From Phallusia fumigata (lineage: Eukaryota > Chordata > Ascidiacea > Phlebobranchia > Ascidiidae): DNA of 51,107 nucleotides. The DNA is taken from contig QXVZ01020899.1 in NCBI GenBank assembly GCA_008931825.1, forward strand, positions 1 to 51,107. The letters are read 5' to 3'. Shown in pieces: positions 1 to 12,132 of this stretch. Position 1 is the first letter of the stretch, and every line of letters starts with the position of its first letter. The notes beneath the pieces were generated by a model that was not told where the DNA came from, made no database searches, and was given only the letters and a program-made list of their open reading frames with translations. The position numbers and the translations under genes were made by a program.

Positions 1-308
1 CCATGTCTGAGATTTCTATCTTCCGTTTGTTGGAGCTGTAAGAGTGCTCAAATCTTGCCCTTCAAAGACCTTACTCATTATAATAGGCTTATGTTGACAA
101 ATAGTATTGTCAAACAGATTCTGACATTTATTTTAGAGAGCATCGGAGTATCTGTTTTTTATTGTAGTAAGTTGCCAGGTTAATAATGATGCCCTCTGTT
201 TTAGCATGATCTTTTATTTTCTGTTAGCTGTTTTGATGCTATTCTTTGCAAATTCAACTCGTACTTTATTTTTCTAACACTGTGTCCATACATTATTCTT
301 GTATGCAG

Positions 309-1249
309 CTTTATCAAGTTGACTACAGAAGTTACCTTCTCGACTTCAGCAGTTTATCGGAGGACGCACAAAACCAATTGCTCGACACGTCAACTGGAAT
401 ACTGAGCAGATCTACTCAAGAAAGTTGGGACCCAATCCTAGGCTTGCCAATGGAAGGTTTGTCATGCTACTCACATTTTAACAAAGAAGTTAACGTAGTA
501 AATAGCTATGTTCAAATGAGAGAAGTGTTATTGCTGACCTGAAATTTTCCTTTTCTTGGAGTTAAGCTTGGATGATGTTGCATTACTAATGTAGTAAAAT
601 GTGAAGTAAAATGTACTCTTTTCTACAGAAAAAGTACAAATCTAAAGTTACTTGTTAAGCGCAATTTAAAACTTCTTTTCGGCCAACTACTCTGGTGACA
701 AGAAATCAATGGTGACAAGAAGTCAATGGTGACAAGAAGTCCTACAAGTTGTGTTTTCCTCAAAATGCCTTAAAAACATGATTAAATTTGCAATTTTCGA
801 ATAGAAGGGTTAGCTAAGTAACTTCAACTTTATATATATTTTTTTTTCTGTTTCAAAATATTCATGGTTATTAGAAGGGTCAGCTATAATAAATAGTCAC
901 TAGTGGCTCAAGCTGATCCGTTTTTGTTTCCAGTGAATGTGAAAAGTATATTTATTCCTGTGCACCGAATTTCTTTCGAGCGCTGTAAATAAACTTGATT
1001 TAGATTGATTATCAACTGAAAATTTGTGTATGTGTGTGTGCTAAACATATATGTGTAATGTTTGTGGAAAAGATTTTTCAACTTGCAGACCTTCGGTTTT
1101 ACTTTACAGAGGTTTCTGGTCAAGTTTACTCAAAGAGTGTTCCGTTGGGCCAGGGTCCACGAAATTTGAGTGTGGAGACTGGTGACGTTCACCACACGAT
1201 GGAGTTTTTCGAGATGTGCTCAAGCCTCATTACTGCCTTAGCAAGATGA
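309..1249 (+). CDS. PRKAA: AMPK catalytic subunit alpha, C-terminal two exons (partial)
   Basis: These are the last two coding exons of the AMP-activated protein kinase alpha subunit, the catalytic part of the heterotrimeric cellular energy sensor. Exon 309-456 follows a TGCAG acceptor, opens with LYQVDYRSYLLDF and ends in phase 1. Exon 1110-1249 completes the frame and ends HTMEFFEMCSSLITALAR then TGA. Both blocks are close to the conserved end of vertebrate AMPK alpha (LYQVD..YLLDF and HTIEFFEMC..LI), the region that contacts the beta and gamma subunits. Between them lies a Ser/Thr-rich linker, the variable ST loop in the family. The kinase domain and autoinhibitory segment are upstream of the window. 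The family call is confident; alpha-1 versus alpha-2 is not decidable and may not apply in an invertebrate. Confidence 0.88.
693..742. repeat. Short tandem repeat, three units of 17 bp
   Basis: Three adjacent copies of a 17-bp unit beginning TGGTGACAAGAA lie in the last AMPK alpha intron. The units differ by one base and the third is clipped. No function is visible. Confidence 0.8.
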
Positions 1250-3874
1250 GCCTAAATTTACTGTTTTATCAGATGCTGTGTGGTTCATTACTAAATTTGA
1301 TGATGCTGTTTGAATTGTTTTTATTGCCTAATGCTTTGCTTGTAAGCCTCATCTAGTTTTATTTAGGAATTACAAAAAACACTGATCAAAATCACACATT
1401 TAAATTGTTTGAAAGTAACATGTTTTGATATATTGTCTGTATTAACACACAATGCCGATGCAAGATAAATTTGTTTTTTTAAACAGACACTTTTTTTATT
1501 TTTCATTTGTTGTTTAAGTTTCTGATGATGACATGTTACAGGTGTAATTTAAATTCAACATTAATCCAGTTAAATTCTGCTGGTTTAGCGTTTAATGTTC
1601 CAATTGTAAAGTGAAACTTTGTACCATCTTAACCTTTTGGAACCAACTTTTTGGTTTTTTGTTTAAGTTAGCAAGGTGTCTGCAGGCTTCCTCCTTCAGC
1701 CAATCATTAGACATATCAATGTATTTGGTGGTCATGCACATGTCTGTTATAATTCGGTGGGATCAATTTCGATTGAGGTATGTGGTTGTTGATCTAAAGT
1801 ACCACAATCATTGTGCTGAATGGTTTTATAAAGCCACAGTTTAGTAAACCTGTTACCAGAGCAATAATTTTCCAATTTGTCATTGCTAAGCAATAGTCTA
1901 CAAAGCAAACCTGTGAAACAATGTGATATCCATTTTATACATCATGTTGACCTTTGCCAAAGCTCCAGCATAAATCATTGTTTTTACACACTGTTAAACC
2001 CTGTCACATTAAGAATGCGGAAAATGATTTATTCTGAATGTAAATATCATCTTTTTGTTTGACGGACTTTTGGTGTGCATTACTTGTTTTCGCTTACATA
2101 TTAATAAACATCAGAAAATTAAAGCCAGTGTACCTATTGAATTTATAGAGGTTTAGTTACATTGAAACTTCCTTTTGTTTGCAATCGCAAATCATCAGGC
2201 CCTTTTAAAGGGAGAATGTCGGCCATATGTTTCTCTATTTCCTGTTTACCTTTGCAGGTAAGTTTTTTTGGCAACTGGCACCAAACCTTTAATACGAAGA
2301 CAGTAGCACCAACCTCTGATATGACTTTCAGCTTTCAACCTAAATTTTCTAAAAGATGAAATAGGCTACTAGAAAACTGACAAAACTTCTGCAACCCAAA
2401 TTTGCATTGTATTTTGTACAGGTGACATATGAGTACTTGCAGTTTCATGTACAGAATATGGTCAGCACATAACTACAGATCTACACACATTGGGGCATGT
2501 AGTTGACATTAACAGTTTCTGTTACAGTGCAGGCTGTAAAGTACAATTCAAAACAAAGCATTGTAGCATGTTTTCAATTCACCTGGCAGTTTGCAGATTG
2601 GATATCGACGATTTTTTTGCAATTTGCTTATTTATCACTTGCATACAGGATGGTTTGCATTTTAATAGCAGTCGGACAAGGCGAAGGTGTTTCAACAAAT
2701 GTAAATGCACCAACATCACTGTATGTTTGCTGACAACAAAACTAGCATACTACAAAAATCATGCATCAGCCATTTGTACAATAGCCCAAAATGATCTTCA
2801 GAGGATGGAATACAACAATTAGCCAATAACAACTGGTGATTTCTACTTGCTAAATCCCTACAGCCAGCTTGGATCACCTGCCAATGTCCATGTCACACAG
2901 ATAGGAAGTACGACTTTTCAGAACTAAACAACGACAAAAACAACGCAAAAAACAACTAAGAACATCACAGAAATTACTTGGGCTGGAAGCAACTAATTAA
3001 CGCAAGCGATCAATAACAAAAAAACACCAACTCCAACCCATCGAACTTTAACGAAACTTCTCATGGTTATGTACTAGCAGGGCTAAATGGCAACATGTAG
3101 TGTCACATGCATGGTCTTGGACTTCTCCTGGGTTTACAAAAAGGCTGTTTGGATAGGGGCAAACTTAGTTGATAATCATTTTTCAGTATAACCCAACACA
3201 TATTACAAACTGATAAGTTAAGTTCCCATTTAAAGGAGTTTCAAATATTCACTGATGGTAACAGCATAAAACCTTTTTGATATTCCTCTTTGAATGTGCA
3301 AGCCATGCATATTACCAGGTCTTGTGATAAGCAATCACATTTAATTTTTATTTACTCCGTATCGGCAACAGCGCTATACCACCGGTAATCGCAACAAACA
3401 TATCTACACACAAATGGGAGGAGCAAATCGCTATAGATATGATACAGGATATAGGCGGAACAACAAAGGCAGCCTCAAAATAGGGGTTTCCTATAGGTCC
3501 AAAGTTTTTAGCACACAGCTCCAGAAACGAGATGCGCTTTGTCGGTTTGAGCCAGGACATTTTCTCCATTGATAGGCTGGTGTGTTGGGGAAGTACCTAG
3601 AGCAATTACAATTATGTTAAAGCAGGGATTCAATTTATGGTCAAACAAAGATATTTTGCAATATTTAAAGCTTTTAGTTGCATCTTATACCAACAGGAGT
3701 TATCTTTGGTATTTACACTTTCATTAATAGCAAACAATTAAACATTTTAAACAAAAAAGTGGGTTTTTCAAGTACCACTACATGCATTTGTTGCAAATTC
3801 TATGATTAAGTTTGTTTTATTTGATAAAAAAAACACCAATGAATCAAAAAAAATACATGATGCCTAACCTGTGT
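1250..3874. other. Convergent intergenic region and 3' UTRs of AMPK alpha and NDRG
   Basis: The two flanking genes point toward each other, so this stretch should hold both 3' UTRs. A plus-strand AATAAA near 2103 could end the AMPK transcript. On the minus strand AATAAA motifs lie at 3821-3816, about 55 bases after the NDRG stop, and near 3353-3348. Open frames here (for example 2490-2822 plus and 3569-3348 minus) resemble no family I know and are probably chance. Confidence 0.4.
3816..3821 (-). terminator. Candidate polyadenylation signal of NDRG gene
   Basis: AATAAA on the minus strand lies about 55 bases downstream of the NDRG stop codon at 3875. Position and sequence fit a poly(A) signal. 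No transcript evidence is available. Confidence 0.4.
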
Positions 3875-6800
3875 CTACAATCTTTGCAGGGATTCCACTA
3901 AGCAATCTGCACTCACTACCTTTTTAGTCGACTTTTTATTGTTCAACACTGACTGGTAACTGACACTGCTTGTGCATGGCTGCTGGTGTTCTCCTGTAGC
4001 AAACAGATCACTCAATTCTGGTTGAGAATCAGACCATTTTATCAACAAATTAAGTCAACAAATTTAAGAGGCTGCTGTACTACAATAAAGCCTAACAGCT
4101 CACTGGATAACATGACTCAACTGCTGTTGCTGACTACTTAATGAAGAATGCTTACATACAGAATTGCACTGAGGAACTTCAGCTAAACAAGATATATTTG
4201 AATAGCAAATACAAAAACATCTCCAAATTACATGCAACAAGCTATATTTTACATGTAGCTGTTTGCCTGCCGTTGCAAAGTCTTTCCTACAGATAAAATG
4301 ACTAAAGTAGAAAACCTTCAAAGATTAGAATGGCTTCGATGATTGCAAGACTTTCTCATGGCAAATCAAGAGCTTTTCACTACTGACTAAATCACAGTTG
4401 ATACACAAAATATCTCAGAAATAGTCAAAAACCTGTGGAGTCGGAGGAAAGAGTTCGGATCCTCTTGTGATCTCCATCACCAGAGCTGGATGAAATTGTC
4501 CTGGACCTTGCCAAGCGTGTCATCATCACTCCAGGAACTTGAAAAAGTTTCAAATTTATTTAAATCGAGAAATAATTTTATCTTTATCGAGAAAAAATTT
4601 AATTTTATCTTTAAATGTTGTAAACTGTTATTTGGCCATGGCAATATAATTTTATACATTCGATAAAATAGTGTCAAAACAATGCAAAAACAGACATTTA
4701 GTAGACATACTTTTGAGCAGGTAAACACTACAATCAAAACAGACAGTGAAACATCAACAAATACAAGATGCACAATGATGCAAAGTCAAACACAATTACA
4801 CTTGAAATATTAAGGTATACCTGTTCCTCTCATTGGAAAACGGACAGCTTTAAAATGATAAAATATGTAAAGATAAATAGAAAAATATGGTGCAGTTAGG
4901 GTTAGGCAACAACTTGATCTAGTGTTCGCCAATGAGTAGTTTGAAGATGTAATAATAAAAACTGGTTTAACTGGTAATTCCTGTTATGTGGCTTTGATAT
5001 CGTAGTGACCAGTTTAGGTTAGGTCACCCTAATTTCATGGTTTATTAAACAATGCTATCTTCAAGAACACCTGATATCGTACTTATAATTCCCCTTATTT
5101 TGTTTTTTGCAAAACCGGTTTCATGCGGGGGCATGAAAGCAACAAAGAGCAAAATTGCTAGTACAAGACCATAACAAGGTTATTACTAAAACTAACCAAT
5201 GTTTTTTACAGTCTGGTTGTAATTGTTTTTCTTTGTCTCAAGCATATCATGTCAAACTTAACCAACCAAATCTAACTTGTCAAAAATGTCATAAAGTTTA
5301 AATTGTGAAGGAGCTTTAGCATAAGATGGCCTTTGTAGATTGCTACTTTACATTGCCAATTCACCTACTGGCTTGTTAAATTGTGGGGTAGCTGGATCTG
5401 TGCTAGTCAAGTTAGGCATGCAAGTCTTTAAAACATTTGTGCAGTAGTTTTTCCCCTGGGATTATAAAACAACACAGGCTTTGTGTCATGAATAATTGAA
5501 TGACGTGGGGTGGCCCACTTTCAGTTTTCAGTCTTGTGGTTTTGTTAACTAGGTTAACTAATGTGGTTTCCTGAGTTCAGAAATCAGGCCAATTTTTTCT
5601 TTCAATATCAAAGGACTGAACATAGCAGACAGGGACATCACAAAGAATGGCCTACTTTATTGTCTGGTTAAGTGAGGTCTTATGTCTAGGCACTAGATTT
5701 TTTCCACATCGACATGTCCACCCAGACATTTTTTACACCTTGGTATAAATCAGTTTTTGAAGGACACAACCCTATCAGTGAAATGCCTAATACAGTGTTT
5801 CCATACCAGACGTCTACAGAAAGATTTTGGGGGGTTCATGAGCTTTGCATGCGTACGATGAAAGCAATGTCATGAAAATGAAAATACCCACCATGTTGGT
5901 CTAACTTACACAAGACAACTAATTTTAAATGTAAAACTTTATGTGTCATCTCCTAGCAGATACCACTTGTACCTCACAGTATTAACTGGTTTTTAATAAA
6001 GGCCCATAGATTCAGCCAAATTGTCAAATGGTTCCAGGACACTGAAAACGTTGGAAACCACTTGGCCCAAGTCTAACAACTAGATTTTACTAACCAAAAC
6101 AAACGTGTTCATTTTAAAAGTGGCACCCACGACCCAAACAGCAGTTACATTAATGCATTAGTGGCTGGGCAATTCAAATTAAACAGGGGCTTGTTAATGA
6201 CCGTTATGTACAGTTCATGCCATATCGATGTAGGCATTTAAAAGTGCTGTTATGCTTTGTACAATATCCTTGCAATGTACAGCATACAATATGTGTGTGT
6301 GTGTGTTGCCAACAGGCCCGTTTACTTCATGCATTAGCACTTACTGTGGCCAAGCCCTTGCAAGAAGTAAGTGATCGATTCGGCCACTTTAAAGATCTGT
6401 TCCTCCAGAATCATACCACCAGCATCAGCCATCTATACACAAGTAGGTATGTTGTAAAATATCTATACTATTAATATTTAGGTTGGAATGAATATGTTTT
6501 TTACTTTTAGTCAATTATACCTGTTTTACTTCATATCCTTCTGAATTTTGTATTTAGAAAAATATTCAAGATTAAAAACAAAAAAACAATACTATTATTA
6601 CAGATGACTGGAATTAAATCAACCCTATTTTATTAATGTATTTGTTGACACTTTTAACAGAAGTGAAATTATACAAAGTGTCTGAGGAGCATTTTTTAAT
6701 TTAAGTGCACTGAAAACCACTAACATGTAAGGTATCTAAAATTAGCAGTTTAATTTCACGCCTGGGTCGCATTTGTGATTGCTCTGGTGGTTTTGAAAAT

Positions 6801-9800
6801 CTAAATTACACTCCCAGATTACCTGGTAAAATAAGTGCCTTAAAACGTTTGCAAACAAACAGTAAACACTGGAAGTGTGGCTTAACCCATAATGCAATGC
6901 AGCATACACTATGTGTATGTATATTTCCCATAGGGGCCGAGTACGCGGTGGCGGGGTGGCGCAGCTAACTTGTGTTTTTCAGGCACGGTGGCCGCCACCT
7001 TGCATTTTTTTGTCTATTTGTAGCAACCTTGTACAAGTTTGCCAATATTTGCACAGAACAGGGACGTAGCAAGTTTATTCAGAAGGTGTCAAAACTGAAC
7101 GCATACAAATAGTGAATGGCCTTGGCGTTTCACGTTGTTTATGTCGTCATACATGCGATTGTTTACCGTTGAATCGTTGTTAGCCATTGTTACGTTACAA
7201 TCCAGTTGTGCTGTAATAAGAGATGATCAGAAGCAACTGTAATATTTGATGTAACGCTTGCCTTCAAATAGCGAAATGCTTTCATAGTGTTTTTATGTAC
7301 GTGTGTTAAGCTACAACCACGCAATATGAAAGAACAGCAATGTAGATGTAGATTCTGAACTAAACTACCAAAAGACCTTGTGGCTACATTCGTTCGAACA
7401 CAAGTTTTCATGCATATGACGAACCACGATGGATTTATTTTTGGATAGTCTTAGAAGAGAACTATCGTTTTACAAATGTGTTTAGGGCCATGTGACTTGA
7501 TACGCGTAGATACCTGTGCACCGTACTAAACTTTGTTTTGTTCCCACGTGTATCATAACCGCATGTTAGTGTATGTTGATCGCCGCAGCGTACCAGTTTA
7601 GTATGGCTTGTACAAAATTTTTTACAAGCGAAGTAAATAACCAGCCAAGGAAGTGTTATAGTAACTGTCACGTGTGTTGGGATAGCGCGACTCTTGCTGT
7701 TGTTCACGTGTGTGACGTCACAATACTTGGCGTTGTAACGTACATCTGCCACCTTGCATTTTTGCAAAACTCGGCGCCTTTTCACTATAAGGTTCTTTTT
7801 ACATTTGTTGTTTTTAATGCACAGAATCAGCTTCTGAAATGTATCTATATCAAGTGTATGCAGTGTACTTCACATTTGTTTGCTTTTTGTGCAATTTGAG
7901 TGCCATTGAGTCTGACCAGGATGAGAAACAAGAGGCTTTACCTTCAGGAAAGTGGTTTTCTTTGGGTTGAGTCGTGAATTGAGTTCGACTGCATCGTCGA
8001 TGAATGGGGAAAGATCACCAACAAGAATGATTGTCTGGCATGACAGAGTTGTCTTGTCGATGAGTTGCGGATCGGGTGATCTCACCAGACTCACCTCAGC
8101 ACGCCTTTAAAAAAGATTTTTTCAAACCATTTAGAAGTTAATCTACAACAAATCACATCCCTACAACAAACTTTTTGTTTTTTGTTGTTACTGTTCTTAA
8201 CTTTTTGTGAGTTGCCTAATTTCAAAATAAAAATTAAAAAAATAGTCAAAATCTCACAGTCAAATTTTTGCCAAGCCAACCCATCTATAAGGTGATTTTT
8301 CTGTTTTAAGTACCTGTCATATTCCTTCATAAACAATGCCACATTATCAGCGTTCATAAACTGCTTGAAATGTTTGCGGTGATTATCCAGCAGTTCATGG
8401 TTGACAAGCTCAACCTCCGACTATAAAAGAAAAAAGGTGTTAAAAAGCTGAACTCCGCAGTATCCATAAGTTAAAAGAAGTTTTAGAAATTTAAAGAAAT
8501 TTATGGGCCAGAATTGTTTCCATTTACCTTGGTAAAATGATAATTCATCACTTGGTTGGTGAAAGGAGTGGTGATGTTGCTGATCTAAAACACAAAGCAT
8601 AGTGTAACAAAATGGATAAAAACATTCTGTTTGCATGTTCGTAATCTTTATATGAGTTGGAAACACATTTTTTGCAACAAATGTAATTCTTTGTTTACAG
8701 TGAATAAATTTTAATGCAAATATTAACAATTACAGTTGGACCCAATATAGTGCAAAAATGATGACAACAGCAACTGCTAAAATGTTTGTATCAGAGCGTT
8801 TCTCTTTCCAAAACATGCCAATATGCCAATTCTATATTTCCCTTTATTTCTACTGCCAACTTTTGGTAACCTAAGTTTAAAGCTATCTAGTAAAAAAAAT
8901 TTTTTCTACAAAGATCTAAAGTGTTATCACCACATATTAATTAAATTATGGTAATTTACAAATGGTCAAAACTGCTTCTTTGCAAATTTTGGTAGACGGA
9001 TTTTGCAAGAGTTCGAAACCCATTTTCAAAAATGCTGCGTGCCAAGTGTTGGATACCCCTGCACTTCATACAGGTTTTTGACAGTTTTAAGTTCATCATT
9101 TACATGTTTTTTCTCACTGCAGGCATTATCTTAACAATTATAAAGTTGGTGAAAAAAATTTTTGCCATCAGGCACAGGCATATCCTGATACGTGACAAAC
9201 AGCATGTTGCCTAATATGTTGTGGGCTTGAGAAAATATTAACAGACAAAATCAACACAAGACAGTTTTTCCTTCAGGGTCCTGTCAAAACACCAACCTAA
9301 AGAAACATTACAATCTATACACACTGTTGAGATATGATTACTTATTAACGGGCATGCATGCCACGCCCCCCACTGTACGCCAAGTATCAATACCAGCCCA
9401 GAAACGACCCATGGGATCGACAACAGACCTCCAAGACACAAACAAAAAAGGTAAATATTTGAACACGTGAGTATGAGTGGGGAGGCATGTTTGAGGTCGA
9501 TGATGCTTTGTTCAGAAACTACATTAAACAGGATGACTTGTTATCTGGTTGTAATGCTTCAGGTTACTACAGGTCATAAATACCTTTTCACCAATCCAGG
9601 AAAGGTTTCCAACTGTTGAAATGGATGGATTGGTGACAACCAAACCTTCAACCATGTTTGGGTTCTTCATCTAAATTGACACAAATGTACATTGGTCACC
9701 ACTGTGTTATGGTGAGTTACACAAAATACAAATTGCTTTTTGGTCCACAATTTACAGGACTTTTTAGTATTTGTTAGTTAAATGTTTCCGCTTTTTCAGG

Positions 9801-12132
9801 AAGAATGGGTTTTCACTTTGTAGAACCAAAACATTACAATTTGAATTTTGTTTCAAGTGAGTTATGTTGTCACAAACAAATTGTTTATTTGAACTTTAGA
9901 TCATTAAACACGTAAAACACATATTAATACACATCAACATTCAAGGAAAATATAACTTACAGCAAATCTGATGAAAACATTTGCTCCTGCACCACAGCCA
10001 AAGCAGATGGCATTCTTAAGTCTACAAAGGAAACATCAATTATTCATAAATGCCTTACACTGCAATTTAATAAAATAAACCAAATGTCTATTTAGTTAAA
10101 TCCATCAGAGATTAACTAAATAGACATTTGGTTCATTTTAGCAAAGCCAATTATTAAAAGCACCAAAAGAAACCAGTTGTAAGCAGTAAGATAATTTTGC
10201 AAAAATGCTAATATTCATCAAATATATACATATTTATTACAAACAGTTTCAAAGCATGTCTGCTTATAAAATGTTTGAAATAGAATCTATGTTATAAACC
10301 CTCAAAGGTCACTGTTGCAGCAAAACACTTACCCAAAATGGGAGAAAATTGTAGGCAGCATGTCCGAGAGATTTTCCATAGATGGATAAACATACCTAAA
10401 AAGTAATACACAAATTAAAACCCTATATGTTTCAAGACATTGTTCCCCTTTAAACTAAACAGTCTTTCTTGAAATGTAATATTGGTTACAATTTAATGTA
10501 GTTACCCAGCAGGCAAAGGGGATGCATTTTCTTCTTGTCCCGGAGCATCAATGTGATAAATGCAGTACTTCTGAATCACTGGTGCCATTGCCTCGCTATT
10601 CATCAGCGCAGCAAAGTTTGAAACGGCTGATAAAAATTGTTTGCATTTACATGTAAATAATTATTATATTCACATGCATAGTCGCTGACATGCAAATTGG
10701 CCGGTGGTTTTCATACTTACAGTTCAATCCAACATCATGGAATGTAACGATGGAGTGGGATCTAGCTCTATCTCCCTGAACAGTGACATGAAGTTTGGTT
10801 GAATGGACAGTGTTGTTCGCATTGTAGGTGCAGCTGATGTAGTTCTCCTGCAAGCAGACATCATACATTAAAAGCCCAAAAAATGCTGAATAATGTCATG
10901 ATAAGTTGCTCATTAGTTCTTAACCAGGTACTGTAGAACTGGTTGTTGATTTGGAAGGGGAAACAACAAGGAGAAAGGGTCAAAATCACTGAGTTAGCCA
11001 CTGGTGACATAGGTAAACACACAGAACTTTTGCTGGCACAACAATGAACTCATTACGACTGATACTGATGCATTTTAGGTGTTAATTAAGAATGATTGAC
11101 TTTGAGCACAAGTACCTCAATCTCCAGTACAGCCTCTTTCACTATATTATTATCAACCTCTTCACCTCCCTTGGCCTCATTGCCAAGCATTTGTTTGTAG
11201 TTGAAACTCATGTTTAACACACCTTCTTTCACGCCAACAGAATAAATCTAAACTTTTTATCCCACACAGTATATAGCACTACAAGTAGAAAATGTCTACT
11301 CTTGGACAATAAACGTTTCCAGCATCATTTAGTAAATCATGCATTTATTGATTGCAAACTTTCCTAAGCTTTTAGCTGCCTAATTGCATTACCAATCATC
11401 AGCTTTAAAGTTGAGCAAAAACATATTTTAATTAGGTTAACCTAAGCAATAGAGGCTGTCTTGCTATATTCTTTGTTACACACTGAAGCTCGTTACACAA
11501 AACAACCACATCCCAATTGCACATGCCCATGTGTGTCACTGCACGACTTATAGATCACTTCCCTTATGATCAACTTTAGTGCATTGCAGCAACAGGAAGC
11601 AAAGCAAGTTATAATGCTTGCCAGTTATTGACTGTGGGGTTAAAGGTATGAATGAGTATGCCCTTTTTGATCAGTGATCAACATATTATAAACAGCATCA
11701 ACTATTTACAGTTTAGTGAATCAGGTATAATCATCTATTCTTTAGCTCTATCCAGAACAGTGACAGTAAAAAAAACTAAAGATAGCAATTTATACGCAGA
11801 TTGTTGTGAAGCAACAGGAGTCAGCCTGCTTCAGTTCAGTTTGATTTGTGTAACTGCCACTCGTATATCAACCTCTTTACAATTTCCATGAAAACATAGG
11901 TGTATAACACGAAAACACAGATATGTGCAGAGTAATTTGCAACGTACAATTTATTCATCATGTTATATCTTTCACACATTTAATAATAACTTAAAAGGGT
12001 GGTAGTGCAATTGCAAAGCTAAAAGTATTTGTTCAACATAAATACCTGTGAACGAGATCCATGTTTTTCCAACAATGGATGGCTATCTGCACTTCCTTTG
12101 TCCATGTTGATGCTGACTTCCTCAAGATTCAT
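3875..12132 (-). CDS. NDRG: NDRG family protein (N-myc downstream-regulated, alpha/beta-hydrolase fold)
   Basis: Complete gene, 394 codons from the distal start. Exons: 12132-12046, 10847-10721, 10626-10506, 10395-10333, 10021-9961, 9670-9584, 8584-8528, 8420-8314, 8104-7942, 6432-6345, 4537-4433, 3993-3875; all junctions are GT-AG and in phase. NDRG proteins are alpha/beta-hydrolase-fold proteins without a working catalytic triad, mostly cytoplasmic, linked to stress response, differentiation and trafficking. Hallmarks seen: the N-terminal LEEV..PLLEK block, FHDVGLN, HIDAPGQEE, GCGAGANVFIRFA at the degenerate nucleophile elbow, MVEGLVVTNPS, ILVGDLSPFIDDAVELNS, and MADAGG followed by FLQGLGH. 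The tail carries TRLARSRTISSSS, an RxRxxS-type block like the SGK1/Akt sites of vertebrate NDRGs. Length equals vertebrate NDRG1 (394). Which vertebrate paralogue is closest cannot be settled by eye. Confidence 0.93.
10078..10133. repeat. Perfect 22-bp inverted repeat (hairpin)
   Basis: Arms 10078-10099 and 10112-10133 are exact reverse complements (AACCAAATGTCTATTTAGTTAA and its complement is 22 bases, so only the first part AACCAAATGTCTATTTAG is quoted as key) with a 12-base loop. It sits in an NDRG intron between exons 10395-10333 and 10021-9961. It could be a decayed foldback element or an intronic RNA hairpin. Confidence 0.9.
11116..11211 (-). CDS. NDRG: Alternative first coding exon of the NDRG gene
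   Basis: An ATG at 11211 opens 32 codons (MSFNYKQMLGNEAKGG and onward) that end at a GT donor at 11116/11115 in phase 0, the same phase as the distal first exon. Either could therefore be spliced to the exon at 10847. Just upstream in frame is a TAA, and no good acceptor precedes the ATG, so this reads as a separate first exon rather than an internal one. TATA-like sequences lie at 11275-11270 (TATATA) and near 11260-11254 (ATAAAAA) upstream on the minus strand. Vertebrate NDRG genes also use alternative first exons. Confidence 0.5.
11254..11275 (-). promoter_or_regulatory. Candidate internal promoter for the alternative NDRG first exon
   Basis: TATATA and ATAAAAA lie 43-64 bases upstream of the ATG at 11211 on the minus strand. 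This spacing would suit a short 5' UTR. The region is AT-rich, so chance matches are likely. Confidence 0.25.

Noticed and set aside
2490..2822. Plus-strand open frame of 110 codons in the AMPK 3' region
   Set aside because: The composition is cysteine-rich and irregular, as expected from AT-rich noncoding DNA, and a second overlapping frame is also open. No recognisable motif.
3348..3569. Minus-strand open frame of 73 codons downstream of NDRG
   Set aside because: It lies beyond the NDRG stop and a likely poly(A) signal, resembles no family and has no convincing splice sites. Treated as chance in a 3' UTR or spacer.
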